DNA from: Chinchilla lanigera
Lineage: Eukaryota > Chordata > Mammalia > Rodentia > Chinchillidae
DNA: 64,000 bases
NCBI RefSeq assembly: GCF_000276665.1
Contig: NW_004955465.1
Span: 2,265,103-2,329,102, forward strand
Reading direction: 5' to 3'
Made by a program: the position numbers and the translations under genes. Within the stretch, counting starts at the first letter, position 1; every line of letters starts with the position of its first letter. Positions 12,758 through 24,050 of the stretch are shown here, piece after piece. The notes beneath the pieces are model-generated. The model was not told where the DNA came from, searched no databases, and saw only the letters and a program-made list of their open reading frames with translations.

Positions 12758-15381
12758 AATATACTATTAATTATTCTTTAACAATAGGAGAAATCATGCT
12801 TAAGATTATTCTATCTAAAATCTTTTGGACTGACTTCATTTTGCATACCACATAAACAATCACACTATTTAGCTGCTATTCTTGTTATTCAATCCATTAT
12901 TCTTATAATGAACTGTCAACAAATCCTCCGCTTTTGTAAATTACCAATAATAAGTTCACTGTGTCCATTTTACCTCACTCGTTACAGATACAGATAGATT
13001 TTTGTATTATTTTGATGCGGCTCTGAAAGCTATTCCACATCAGGCACAAGCCAGGCTTTTGTGTCTTCGGCAGGGAAGGAAGACACAAAGGACAGTGCCA
13101 CATACTCTTGGGGCTTCTGATGCTGTCACTTGAACACTGAGAATGTACCGAAAGACAGAATTTTCAGAACTCTCCTTGAAACACAGATGGATTCATGAAA
13201 CTGCTAACTCAGAACTGAGTGGGGCAAGAATGAATATACAGGAATCAGGGAGCTGGCAAGGAGTGAGCGTTTTTCGTTTGGAATGTGGTTGTTCTATTCT
13301 TTTATTTTCTGGATATATAAGGAAACCTTTTCTTTTTTCCCTCTTACAGTATAACTTGGGACAATTTAGACTCCTCTTGTAGAAACCAAATGAAATATTT
13401 CTAAGCAATAATATCTTATTTTCACTCCCTGAATTCTCCAGAATTAGGAAACTCTCATTGAGTATTTTTATTTTCAAAGCAATATATCTCTTTGCATAAG
13501 TTCAGGAAAGGATCTGTCCTTCTTGCCACCGTGATATAATTGGAAATTTTAATTACAGCAATTATGTCTGGCATGTTGCATTTGAGAATGATATTCATTT
13601 AATTAGATGTAACCAGATCTGTTTTAAAAATTAAGGCTGTCTTAGGGAGATGATAGAATCTCTGTGGGTAAACATTTTCGTCCTTCCAAGTGAGTAAGGA
13701 AGGCTGGCCCAGGATTCTTAGGATATTTGAAGGACCAAGAAAAAAAAAGAGTAGAAGTTGTCCAAATGTATAGGTACTACAGGGGAAATACAGTAGTGAG
13801 GTTTTACCTTGGCTTCTTACTCTTAAAAGCCTTTTTAAAAAGTCCAATCTGGAATTCCTTATGAAAATTTTTTTTTTTTTTTGGTCTTTTCTTCCGGTAC
13901 CAGGAATCGAACTCACGACCTTGTGCTTGTCAGGCAGGCACTTTGCCGCTGAGCTAAATCCCCAGCCCCTCCTTATGAAAATTTTTGAAACACAAACTTA
14001 AAAGGCCTCTATAGTAAATGGCATTTGGGCTGTACTTATCTGAAAAACCATTCCAAATCTATTGGTACCAACCATGTTCTAAAATAAGACTAATTATAAT
14101 CTCAAAGAAAGATTGTTCTTGATCAAAAGTGAGAGACCATAGAGAGAAATTTTTGTTTTAACGGAACGTTGCACATCAAATTGCATACCCTTCCAGGTTA
14201 TTCCATTCTAGTCCTGTTCATCAGTTTTGAACTGTTTTAGATCTCTTTCTAAACTGTATATCTGATTCATATGTAAATTCTGTTTTATCTGGTACGGTTT
14301 AATTGACTTTTTCCCCAGTTGTGGAAAAAAGTCTTGGTACTTACCTACAAATTGAACTGTGTCCTAGGAACTTCCCAAATTGCCCATCCTTATCAAACTG
14401 TCAGTCAAGCCAGCTGGCCTGATTACCTGAACCTTATGCGGACTTTAAGTTTTGCTGCCCTTCTCCTTTGTGGTCTTATTCCCTAGGCTCTGAAGAAGCA
14501 CTGAGAGTTTAAGCCCAACAGTTTCATGTACACCCCTCCAAAGCTTCAGCTCTGTGCCAGACCATGTATACACCCAGTTCTGGAAAGGCACTGTCTGGGA
14601 TACTAGAGTCAAGCATGTCCTGTGAACAGCATCACCCAAGAAACTCAGTGAGCTCAGTTCCATCTGCTTGGTTACTTGGAGTATTTAATACCCGGCTCTT
14701 TACTTTGATGCACCATTTCCACTAATATTTCTCTTTTTCGTTCTGAGCATCTTTTGTTCTTTTATAAGGTGCCTGATCTCCAGAACCCTGAAACAGCTAG
14801 CCCTTTGCCATCATCTCTACGAATGGTTGGACTGGTTTAGCAGGAACACCAAGCCTCCTTGGGGAAATACTTGTGAGACCTTGCTTCACCCCATTCAGGA
14901 GGTTTATGATCACCACTGAGTGCTTCAGGGTGAAATGATATTCAGCTTGGACAAAAAGTGGGGCTGAATCTCATCTGAGCCCTTGTTTCTCAAGGAATCT
15001 CCACCCTTTTGTGTTCTGAAACATGGGTAATTGCAAAGGACCATCCTCTCCCCTCCACCCTTCCTTAGGACTCCCGCAAGACACATGGGTGACTCCCTTG
15101 TTTATCTGCCTCTATGAAATGCCAGGTTCTCTTTCTGTTCTTGAGACATTCTTCACTAATGAACAATTTCCTTATTGTAACAGTCTGAATAATGCCATCT
15201 CCTTCATAGTCCAGTGTATTGAGTCTTTCACCAAACTAAAAGCAACATCCCTGGCCTTTGATCAGAATACAATGAACAGGTAACGGGGAACAAAACCAGA
15301 GGCCAATGTCCACAGCAGCATCTGCTGGTAATGGTATTTTAGCAAGCTGTACAAGTCTGGAAAGATATCCGAGTTATCATA
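12758..15381. other. Intergenic; one ID SINE, otherwise nothing recognised
   Basis: Only the SINE at 13867-13969 is identifiable. Confidence 0.55.
13867..13969 (-). repeat. ID SINE, antisense, with target-site duplication
   Basis: T run, then the reverse of the ID consensus ending GAGCTAAATCCCCAGCCCC. It is flanked by an exact 17-bp duplication (TCCTTATGAAAATTTTT at 13856-13872 and 13970-13986), proof of retroposition. Confidence 0.93.
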
Positions 15382-15421
15382 TGAGGTGAGCCATTCCTAC
15401 TCGTAGAGCAAGCAGGCGTTC
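15382..15421. repeat. Left copy of a 40-bp direct repeat
   Basis: TGAGGTGAGCCATTCCTACT followed by CGTAGAGCAAGCAGGCGTTC. 36 of 40 bases match 16395-16434. Confidence 0.85.
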
Positions 15422-16211
15422 TTGACGTGATGAGAGGACACTGTGACCACGTGGCAAAGAATAAGCAGTTGGTGGAGACTTTGAGCTATACAATAATTTT
15501 ACTTTTGGTTAAGTACAGAGATTTTCAGTGAAATTATTTCAACACATCAGACACAAACTCAACTTTTCAAAATTTGATATTGCTTTCTTTTTATTGTTAA
15601 AAACATGTTCCAAAACTTCAATCCAATCAGTACCACTTGACAATAAGAGATTCCTATCCAATTTTAGTTATTAGGTTGCTTTCAGATTTTTGCTGTCATT
15701 AAATTAATTATTGCTTTCTGGATTTTAGTTGGAAAAGTTAAGGGGAAAGCCAACACCATTTGTAAAGAGGAAATAGTTATTTCCTTATTGTGGTTGTGTT
15801 GCTTTAAGATTTTTAGTACCATAGAGTTAATTATCCTTTCTGAATTTTAACAGGATAAATCACCTCTTAATGATCTAGATACCTGTTTACCTTTCTTATG
15901 AGTCAGTCATGTGAGCATGTTCGGCTATGTTCCTCTTATCAAATCATCTGTAGACAAAACATTTTATTGAGACTCCTCTGTACCTTTGATTGAGCTTTAA
16001 ATCTCTTGAGTGGGATCTTACATAGTTAGGGGCTCAAGGCTCACTCCTTACTCTTTCTTCATGAACCCTTTCTTACCCCCCACCACCTCCAGTCAAAATA
16101 GACCACTGTCACTATCATACTCACACCATCATCAGAGTTGATTGTCCCACAGTATAACCTTTGCATTTTTCATTCTTCTTAACTGAAAAGCACAGTGAAT
16201 AAGATTTCTTA

Positions 16212-16400
16212 GTTTATACCTCTTAGCTAACTGCCTGACCTTGAATAAATTACAATTTAATCAAAGACTCTAACTTCAAAGAGTGTTTTTCTTCTCTAAA
16301 ATAAGGTAACTAAAATACTATCTCCTCAGATGACAGGATAAAGTAAGTCAGTATATGCAAATCACTTGAGTGTCTCTGGTGTCTGGTAAGCACGTGAGGT
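16212..16400 (+). repeat. MIR-like SINE fragment
   Basis: AGCTAACTGCCTGACCTTGA followed by TTCTCTAAAATAAGG and a terminal part like GTGTCTGGTAAGCAC fits the MIR layout. Diverged. Confidence 0.5.
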
Positions 16401-16434
16401 GAGCGATTCCTACTCATAGAGCAAGCAAGCATTC
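16395..16434. repeat. Right copy of a 40-bp direct repeat
   Basis: TGAGGTGAGCGATTCCTACT followed by CATAGAGCAAGCAAGCATTC, 1013 bp from the left copy, same strand. Confidence 0.85.
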
Positions 16435-16620
16435 ACATAAATGCTAGCTACCATGTGCATTTGGCTTGTTTGTTACGATGAGTCTCACAAGGTTTGTGAA
16501 TGTGTGCCGTTCATTTCCTTTCAAGAAACTCTGGACCCACATATCCAATTGACAAGTGCACATTTTAGTTGGTTGGATAAAGATCAGATGATAATGATAA
16601 CTGACACTAGATTCAAAGTA

Positions 16621-17356
16621 CAGCGATCCCTCACCTATCCTGGGAGTTACATTCCAGCAATAGGTGAAAATCCTCAAAGTGGTGGCACTATATTTATTTT
16701 ATTATTTATATATATTTTAAGGCATTATAAACCCTTTATAAACCCTTCTCACACACTTATAAACTTTCCCACTCTCTTGTTAACCTTTCCCACACTCTTA
16801 TATGCTCTTAAAAACTTTCCACACTCTTAAACCTGCGTAATTTTAACAACATGTAAAATTCTATTTGGATACTCAATGTAAAGTGGATGAGGAGAGATGC
16901 TGAACATATGAGCACAGTGTGGGAGAGCAAACAGAGCAATGGTATGGTCACTAAGCCAATCAGCACCCAGGATACAGAACACAGTGGTCGCCTTCCCTTT
17001 CATCAGTCAATAGTGTGCTGCGCACAATCTCACCTTGGCAAACTCGTGCAAGCAGTGGTGGTGTACTGCATTTCCATTGTGTGCAGTATGGTATTCACCT
17101 ACTGATGAAATACATACTGTATTTTATTTAGATTTAATATTCTCTTAATATGTTTGAATTAATATTTTTTATATTTTTTATATTGTTTTAAATTTTTAAG
17201 GCAAAAATAATCATAAATATTATATAAATACCTATATAACACAAAATCCCACAATCTAGTGAAAACTCCACGATACAGGATTAGGTATTTTTTTTAAAAA
17301 AACCCATGATACAGTGAAGCCGCAATAAGTGAACCACAATATAGTGAGGGATGGCT
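16621..17356 (+). mobile_element. Tigger-like non-autonomous DNA transposon, nearly full length
   Basis: Left end CAGCGATCCCTCACCTATCC. The right end, read on the other strand, is close to GCCATCCCTCACTATATTG, so the ends are imperfect terminal inverted repeats. TA is present before the left end and just past the right end, as expected for TcMar insertion. The inside holds a degenerate short tandem array (about 16715-16835), no transposase and an AT-rich right half. Confidence 0.65.
16715..16835. repeat. Degenerate tandem array inside the Tigger-like element
   Basis: Five or six diverged copies of a unit like CTTATAAACTTTCCCACACT. Confidence 0.75.
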
Positions 17357-20162
17357 ATATATATCCCAAGGAGGTAACGGAGGATACAAGTAGAAATGAA
17401 ATGACATCAGTCGTGTTTTGATACCCATTAAAATTGTGTGACAGTATTTTAAGTTTATTACCATATACTGGTCTTTTAAGTGTTGGTTATATTTGAAGAT
17501 ATTTATAACAAAAAATTTAAAACTCAGTATGTCTGATGCTGAAATTCTAATATTTTCCAATCTTTCTAGGCTGTTTCTTTGCTAATTATCCCTGTCTGGA
17601 TGGCATTTCTTATTCTATAAACAGAGAATGACAATGGAAGACTTCAGTAAATGAAAGACAACACAAATTATTTTTAAATTTTTTCTATGTCTGTACTCAC
17701 TGAGATCATAAAAGAAGCCTCTTGGGAAGATTACTATTATTATGGTAATGTACAGGATGAGTTGGGATATAGAGAAGTAGAAGGAACCATCCCATTGTGT
17801 CAAATAATTTACCAACGTTCCTGAATAAAGCAATTTTGGTTCCACACTCCAAGAAGAGCTCAATTTGGGAGGTCTTTTAAATCTTTTGTAGTCTAATCAC
17901 ACTTAGTCTAGGGAATATCAATCACCTTTATCTTCCTTTTACTAAGCCTTTAATTTACCTATATGCTTATTTTCTCATTGAGGAAGCATTGAACAAATGT
18001 TGTATTATGCTCTTAGCTCCCTGCTTAAAGCACTAGAGGTAAGGAAATCCTCTGCCCTAGCGTAGCCTGCAGCTAAAGGTATCTACATACTGAGTAGGGC
18101 CGAAGTTCAGATCATTTCTGAGAAATCAAGGCATTCTGAAATACCAGCCTTCAAGGAGTATCCTGATGTAGAATGACCATATGTCTCAGTTTGCCTGTGA
18201 CAGCTCATGATTCCATAAGAATTGTTCAAAGCATCACCAAGCATTATCAGAAAAGATCCACTTTAAATAATAAATTATCTGGCCACTGTTCCATAACTGA
18301 GAGTTGATCTGAGAAGGCAAGATTCCACCTTACAGGCGGCTCCTCTTCTGTGACTCTTCCTAATGTAGACACCATCTTAGCAAGTCTTGGTCTTAGGAAA
18401 ACATTGAGTTTGGTGACCATAAATTTGCCATGGTAAAAACCTCCAAGGAGACAAAGAATATCAGAGAGTATTTCCATTACTGCCAAAGGAGTCTAGATCA
18501 TAGGAGAGGGGAACATAGGCAGTAAGAGGAGCCCAACTGCAGCAGGGAAACAAATTTGCACAGGCAGAACAATGTCATCCATCTCAGTAATGCTGTAGAG
18601 AGGATAATTTACTAAGCCATGAATACTCTGATTCTTTGAGTCTGACATACACAGGGCATACCAGTGAGATTATTACAGTTTGTGAAATATTGAAATGATT
18701 TCATCCTTGTTGGTAAATAACCATAACATCAAGAAGCCTGGAAATTTTACCCTGGGTGTCCCTTCCTTCCCCAGACCACAAGATCTGTCCACAAGCCAAC
18801 ATCTGGAACCTTCACACCTGGTTCCACTGGAGTTCACCTGCCCAGAGCTCTGTCCTAGTTTAATCCAACTGATCAGCTGTGTCATACCAGTTCTACTGTG
18901 AGCTACTACTGTGTCATACCACTAGTAGCTCAATAGTGTGAATATCATTTCTACCCAGTCCTAGGATCACTCAGAAGAGTCCTGGAATCACTCAGAATAT
19001 GAAACAGAATAATAAGATAGAGAAACAGGGAGATTCTGAGCCACCAAAACTGCACATCCAATGCCTGATGTGCTGCCTGTCCCATCTGCAGGCATCCTGT
19101 CATGCCGGGAACCCTTCTGTTCTATCTCCGTGTCCCCAAGGCCTAAGGTCTCTGTTTTCATTATTCAGTGGCCCCACTCCTAGCTCTTCCTCTGATTATT
19201 GCCCAGGATGGGAGGTACCTTGGCCCCACCCATCACATTCACCCTGGGATTTCTCTCCCCATGCAGCTCCGCAGCTGGGAGTTGGCAGGCATTGTATGCT
19301 ACAACAAGTTTTCTATCAAATGTCCCTTGGCAAAGTAAGGATGAGGTAGTGAAGAAACTTTCAAGAACTGAAATATTGACACCTAGGGCTCAGGGTACAT
19401 GTGGAACATTGATCTTCCTGAAAGAATAATAAAAGTTATTTCCACTTGTAGCTCACTTGCAAATCAGAAATAACCTACATTTCTCCAAGCTGACGTTCCA
19501 GTGCTAGCCCTTCTGCTCTGTAGAAGTTTAAGAAAAAAGTGATAGCAGTCCTGCGTTCCTGTTTCATTATTTGCCTGATGTAGCGCCATGGACTTGTCAT
19601 TCCCACTTGGGCTATAGCTCTCTCCTTGGCAAGAAAATGGGTAAATCATGTAGCCCCAACTTCCTGAAAGGTCTGATGGGATCACATGAGAAGAAATGTA
19701 AAAATTTTAGAGGAAGGCAAGTTCTCTGCAAGGATGAGGGATTATCGCTAAACCTTTAAGGTTACAAAACAGAAAGTTTCACTTGCCATAGAGGAATCCT
19801 AAGGTTAAACACAAGATCCCAGAAACTGCAAATGCAAGGATGAGGGAAAACTGGGGTAGAAGGAACTCTACTGAGACCGTGGGATGGAAGGCAACATGTT
19901 CTACACTTTGAGAACTTGGGCTTCAAAATATGCATTTCCAAGACCACAGAAATTTTAAAAAGCATTGCTTTATATTACAGTGAAAGTCAGGTAACCAAGA
20001 AATTTTCCTTTCACCCACATTAGATAAGGATTATTTGGTAATTAAATCTAAAAATAATAACCATCAACAGTCCCTAGTGGTACTCTATTTAGCCTGTAGA
20101 AATTCATTTAGTGCTATGACCAGATGTGTAGGCCTCTTTATGCCCCATTTCTGCTCTCCAGT
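17357..20162. other. Intergenic, nothing recognised
   Basis: Short open frames only. A local repeat of TGTCATACCA occurs at 18880-18921. Confidence 0.55.
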
Positions 20163-20237
20163 GTTTCTTTTTTGGCTGTGCCAGAGATTAAGCCCTAGGC
20201 CTTGTTCATGCTGTAACCAGTGAGCTATAGCCCAACC
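20163..20237 (-). repeat. Old ID-like SINE, antisense
   Basis: GCCAGAGATTAAGCCCTAGG, then CTGTAACCAGTGAGCTATAG and CCCAACC is a decayed antisense ID element. Confidence 0.6.
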
Positions 20238-20425
20238 TTGATTCTCCTTTTTCACCTCCAGATGAGCCCACCAGCCCTTATCAGGGAGGGAGGGAGGCAA
20301 ATTTTCCTAGAGTGATTTTGCTATAGCCACCCAGGACCCCTAATTAAGGTTTGCCTGGGTGTCTGTTTCCATTGAATTCCAGGTGACACAAACAGCTCTC
20401 TGGATGGAGCTCAAGAGTTCCAGCT

Positions 20426-20600
20426 TAGCCAAGCATTGAGGTGCATGCCTGAAATCACAGCTACTCAGGCTGAGGCAAGAGGATCACAAATTGGAGGCCA
20501 GCCTTGACAACTTAGCAAAACCTTGTCAAAATAAAAAATAAATAAGGCTGGGAATGTAGCTCAGTACAAAGCCGCTGAGGTCAATCTTCTATAGCACAAG
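20426..20600 (+). repeat. B1-dID SINE
   Basis: B1 half with GCATGCCTGAAATCACAGC and GGCTGAGGCAAGAGGATCAC, then an ID half GGCTGGGAATGTAGCTCAG. Confidence 0.8.
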
Positions 20601-22807
20601 AGGAGGAGAAAGCGGCCAGAGAGGAGGAAGAGAAGAAGGGAAGAATGGAGGGAGTCAGGCTCCAGAGGTGTCACAGTTCAGTGTATGATCTTAGATCAGG
20701 CACACCCCTCTGGGTCTTGGCTTTTCCCCCTGGAAAGACAGAAGAGTGCTCTCTCTCAGTGTAAGCCAGGGTCTTACCAGGGGAACCCCAGCTGAGTATG
20801 AGTCCCTAAGTCATGTTTCCAGAAAGCACAGGTGCTTAAAGCCAATGGTTTGCATCAAAAAAGCCAACCCCTGGGGAAAAGCATAATATCCATTAGTGCA
20901 GCCCCCCTCCCAGGGCACCACTCCCAGTCCAGGATCTGCTGGTCCTGAGATCAAAGCCCTGCTGAGTCTTTAGCGTGAGGAGAGAAATCTGTTCCAAGTG
21001 GGCTTCCCGAAACCATACTTTTAGTACTAAAAAAAAACAGTAGGAAATGTGGCAGACTCTCCAGCCACTTCACTCCTCAATTTTGTGTGGCTCTCAAATA
21101 TTGTTGAAACTTCCTTCTACGTGTCTGATAAAATATGCATTTTCTCTGAACGTCCCAATTTATCGCTAGTCCTTAAGTCCTAGAGGAGTTGCTTGATTCC
21201 TTTCATTTTGCTTGCTGACTACTGAAGCATGAAGCATGGGCAAAGAGAATTTAAAAGTATAACTGATTCTTTAGAAAGCCAGGTATAGTTTCATACACCT
21301 GTAATCCCAGGTCTCCGGGAAGCTGAGGCAGGAGGATCACAAGTTTGAGTCCAGTCTAGGCAACTTAGCAATTTAGTAAGAGACTGTGTCAAAATAAGAA
21401 ATGAAAAGGACCTGGGAATGTGGCTCAGGACTGAGATTCAGTCCCCAGCACCACAACAAAAAACAAAACAAGTTAAAATATATATATATAACTATCCCTC
21501 TTGCTTACTGTGTTGCTCTTTGAAGTGTTATACGTACTGGCGTTTCCCACCCCATCTTTCTCTCAAATGTATCAGACCCATGTTCTCTGACCTCAGAGAT
21601 TCCTTTTGTTTGTACCAACTCAGCGTCTTCCTGTCAGTCTTCTTGAAGCTCTAGTTCCTCACTGATGAGGGCCAGCTGAGGTCATGATGCCCGGACTGAA
21701 CAGTTCCCTGAGATTCAACAGTGACCAAGGTCAGACAAGCACCTTGTCAGTGTGGGGAAGACTTCTTATCCCTGGACCACCACACACTGAGAAAAAAACC
21801 TGCCTGGGAAAGTGAGCATTCTGAAAAGCAGCTCCCCAAATGCAGTAATAGATTGTGCTTTTTAAAATTTTTAAAAAGTAAAAGATGAAAAAAAAATATC
21901 AGTAAAGATGGAGACTGCCCAGGATACTGGCTCTGCGTGCGCCTGGAGACTAGTAGTTGACATCTTTGTGATGTGTCACTGTTAGGGCAGCAGTGATCAC
22001 CACGAGCTAATATTTGTTGAATGCTAGGAATTCTCTCTACCACTACTAGAGGGCGGGGAAGATCTCAAAAGCCCATCAATCTCCTATGAGCTTTTGTTGG
22101 TAATGACCATTTGCAATCCTGCTCACACCAGCAGATTGGCAAAGCCAGGGGAAGCAGCGTGGAGAGGAGGGTGGACCCCAGCACCCAGTGGAGGTGACTC
22201 AGAAGCGGCTCCCGCTGTCTCTACCTCCATGGGCAGGAGGCCCGCCCTGGGTGACCACGGAAGAGCAGTGGTACTCAGCGTTCCTTAATAAACAAAATTC
22301 TTAATCCCAGCCAATAAAATATGCGATTAGGAGCTTCTACTCACACTGAGCAGACAGGCCTGGTTTCTAACAGCAGCTCTGGTGTGTGATTGTGGGAAAT
22401 TAGGGACAGTTCGGGGGTTCTTTTTCCATTCCTTCCTTCAGCCCATTAATATGGAGAAAGCATCTCTCATCAGACCATCATCTCAGGCTGCGGGATCCTG
22501 CCTAGGATGTGTGCCCCAAAGTTAATGGATGAGGTCTCCGGAGGGTATTTCACGGGAAAGAGAAGTATAAGGTTGCCGTCCAAAGGAAGACAGAGCAGTT
22601 AGAGCTGGCTTTGTTTGGTTTCTGTTGCTTTTACCCTAATGGCAAATAAAAACCACTTCTAAGACACAGTCAAGGGTCAGGTTCTCTTGCTTTTAGCCTA
22701 TTTTTCTTCTATTGCCTTTCTAAAAAACTACCTTGAACCATTTCCTCAAAATTCTTACCCCACTGACTCACTTTTAGGAATTTCAGAGCTGACTCAGAAT
22801 CAGTACA
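20601..22807. other. Intergenic next to the 3' end of EDN1
   Basis: Apart from the SINE at 21278-21476, nothing is firm. 22356-22450 is a possible MIR scrap. Confidence 0.55.
21278..21476 (+). repeat. B1-dID SINE
   Basis: CACCTGTAATCCCAGGTCTC and GAAGCTGAGGCAGGAGGATC, then CTGGGAATGTGGCTCAGGAC and CAGTCCCCAGCACC with an A-rich tail. A short TA run follows. Confidence 0.85.
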
Positions 22808-23947
22808 GTAAGGAAAAAAAATATTTATTTTCTAAAATCATTACCTTGACAGGCAAAACAAAGCATGTTCTCGATTTCATTCAGAAATATATATATATTT
22901 TTAAAAATACATAGACCAATATGGCCTGCCCAGACATATATTCAACATGGTAAATATAAAGAATAAATTGTTTGAATATAAATATCTCTAAAAAAATAAG
23001 TACATCAACATTCAATCCAACCTCTTCCATTAGCTGGTTACATAAAGAAAAATAATTTTACTGCTTTGAAGCACAAACAGTATTTACTTTTCCATATCTT
23101 TCATAAATGCCCCTATACCATTATGTTTCAAAAAAATCAAGGTAAGAGAAGCTCCTGATTGTATGATCTTTTTTCTTAAGGATCAGAGCTACTAGATTAG
23201 CATGAAAACGTTTTACCCACTACTGACACATTGGACCAGACTTCTGTGAGGCTGACGTGGGGTTAGAGGAAGCGGGTGGCAGAAGGGGCAAGAGTTTGGG
23301 GGACCAATAATTAAAGGTGGGAAATACTCCGACCGGAGTGCAATAATGCTGAGGTAGACTCACACTCATGAATCACATCCTGATTTACAGTAGTAACAGT
23401 TTCTTTCCATTTTGCATTTTATGACTTACAAAAACTCCAAGTCTTTTTTTTTTTAATTTTACTCGACTGTTTGTTTTTTGAGTGTGTTTTCAATTTACGC
23501 ATTCCTTAGAAAATCTTTGCATGAACTTTGGAGTTTCTCCCTGAAATGTGCCAGGCGCCTGAGTCAGACGCAAACACTCCCTTAGGACTTTCCTCAGAAA
23601 CTCCGCCCTCCTGTGGAATCTCCTTCCTCCCTCGGGAGGATGCCACCCTAATTCGAATGGCATTGTGTGTCCTGCTTTCTGAGAGGTCCATTGTCATTCC
23701 CAAAGGCAAGAAGAGACAAAAGCAGTTACCACCAATGGAAGCAGAGGAAGACAGGTTGAGGGATGCCTCCACTCTCCCGGAATGCTTACAAGAAGGACGT
23801 TGGTCCTTTGCCACTCTAGAATAAGAAGCAGTCTAGGCAGGGAGGATTCTGTTGCTCTGATCCCAGCCAGTGTGGGAAGAGTGCATGCTTGGCCAAAGGG
23901 CTCTTTCTCTGGAGGCAATGGCTTCAGACAGGCCCAAAGCTCTATGA
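22808..23947 (-). other. EDN1: EDN1 3' untranslated region
   Basis: About 1.14 kb, similar to the human 3' UTR, and ending in a block strongly like the human 3' end: AATAAATATTT on the minus strand followed by a U-rich stretch. Three AUUUA pentamers (minus strand of 22951-22955, 22964-22968 and 23104-23108) fit the known instability of EDN1 mRNA. The exact cleavage base is inferred. Confidence 0.85.
22824..22829 (-). terminator. EDN1: EDN1 polyadenylation signal AATAAA
   Basis: TTTATT on the plus strand gives AATAAA on the minus strand, about 1.12 kb after the stop codon and within the block that resembles the human EDN1 3' end. I saw no other canonical hexamer between it and the stop codon. 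Confidence 0.85.
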
Positions 23948-24050
23948 TCAATGTGTTCGGTTGTGGGTCACTTTCCGCTCTCTGCTGAGCATGGCTTTCA
24001 ACTTTGCAATGGGTGAAGATGGTTTGATGCTGTTGCTGATGGCCTCCAAC
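23948..24050 (-). CDS. EDN1: EDN1 coding exon 5: C-terminus and stop
   Basis: 103 nt from TTTTAATAG| to the TGA at 23950-23948, encoding residues 169-202 (LEAISNSIK to THNRTH). This matches the mouse C-terminus (LEAISNSIK to HNRAH). About ten residues found at the start of the human exon are absent, and the human terminal Trp codon is a stop here, so the protein is 202 residues. Choice of acceptor rests on the frame and the mouse homology. Confidence 0.94.

Noticed and set aside
16715..16835. Regularly spaced short repeats, CRISPR-like at first sight
   Set aside because: Diverged head-to-tail units without spacers, inside a DNA transposon of a mammalian genome.
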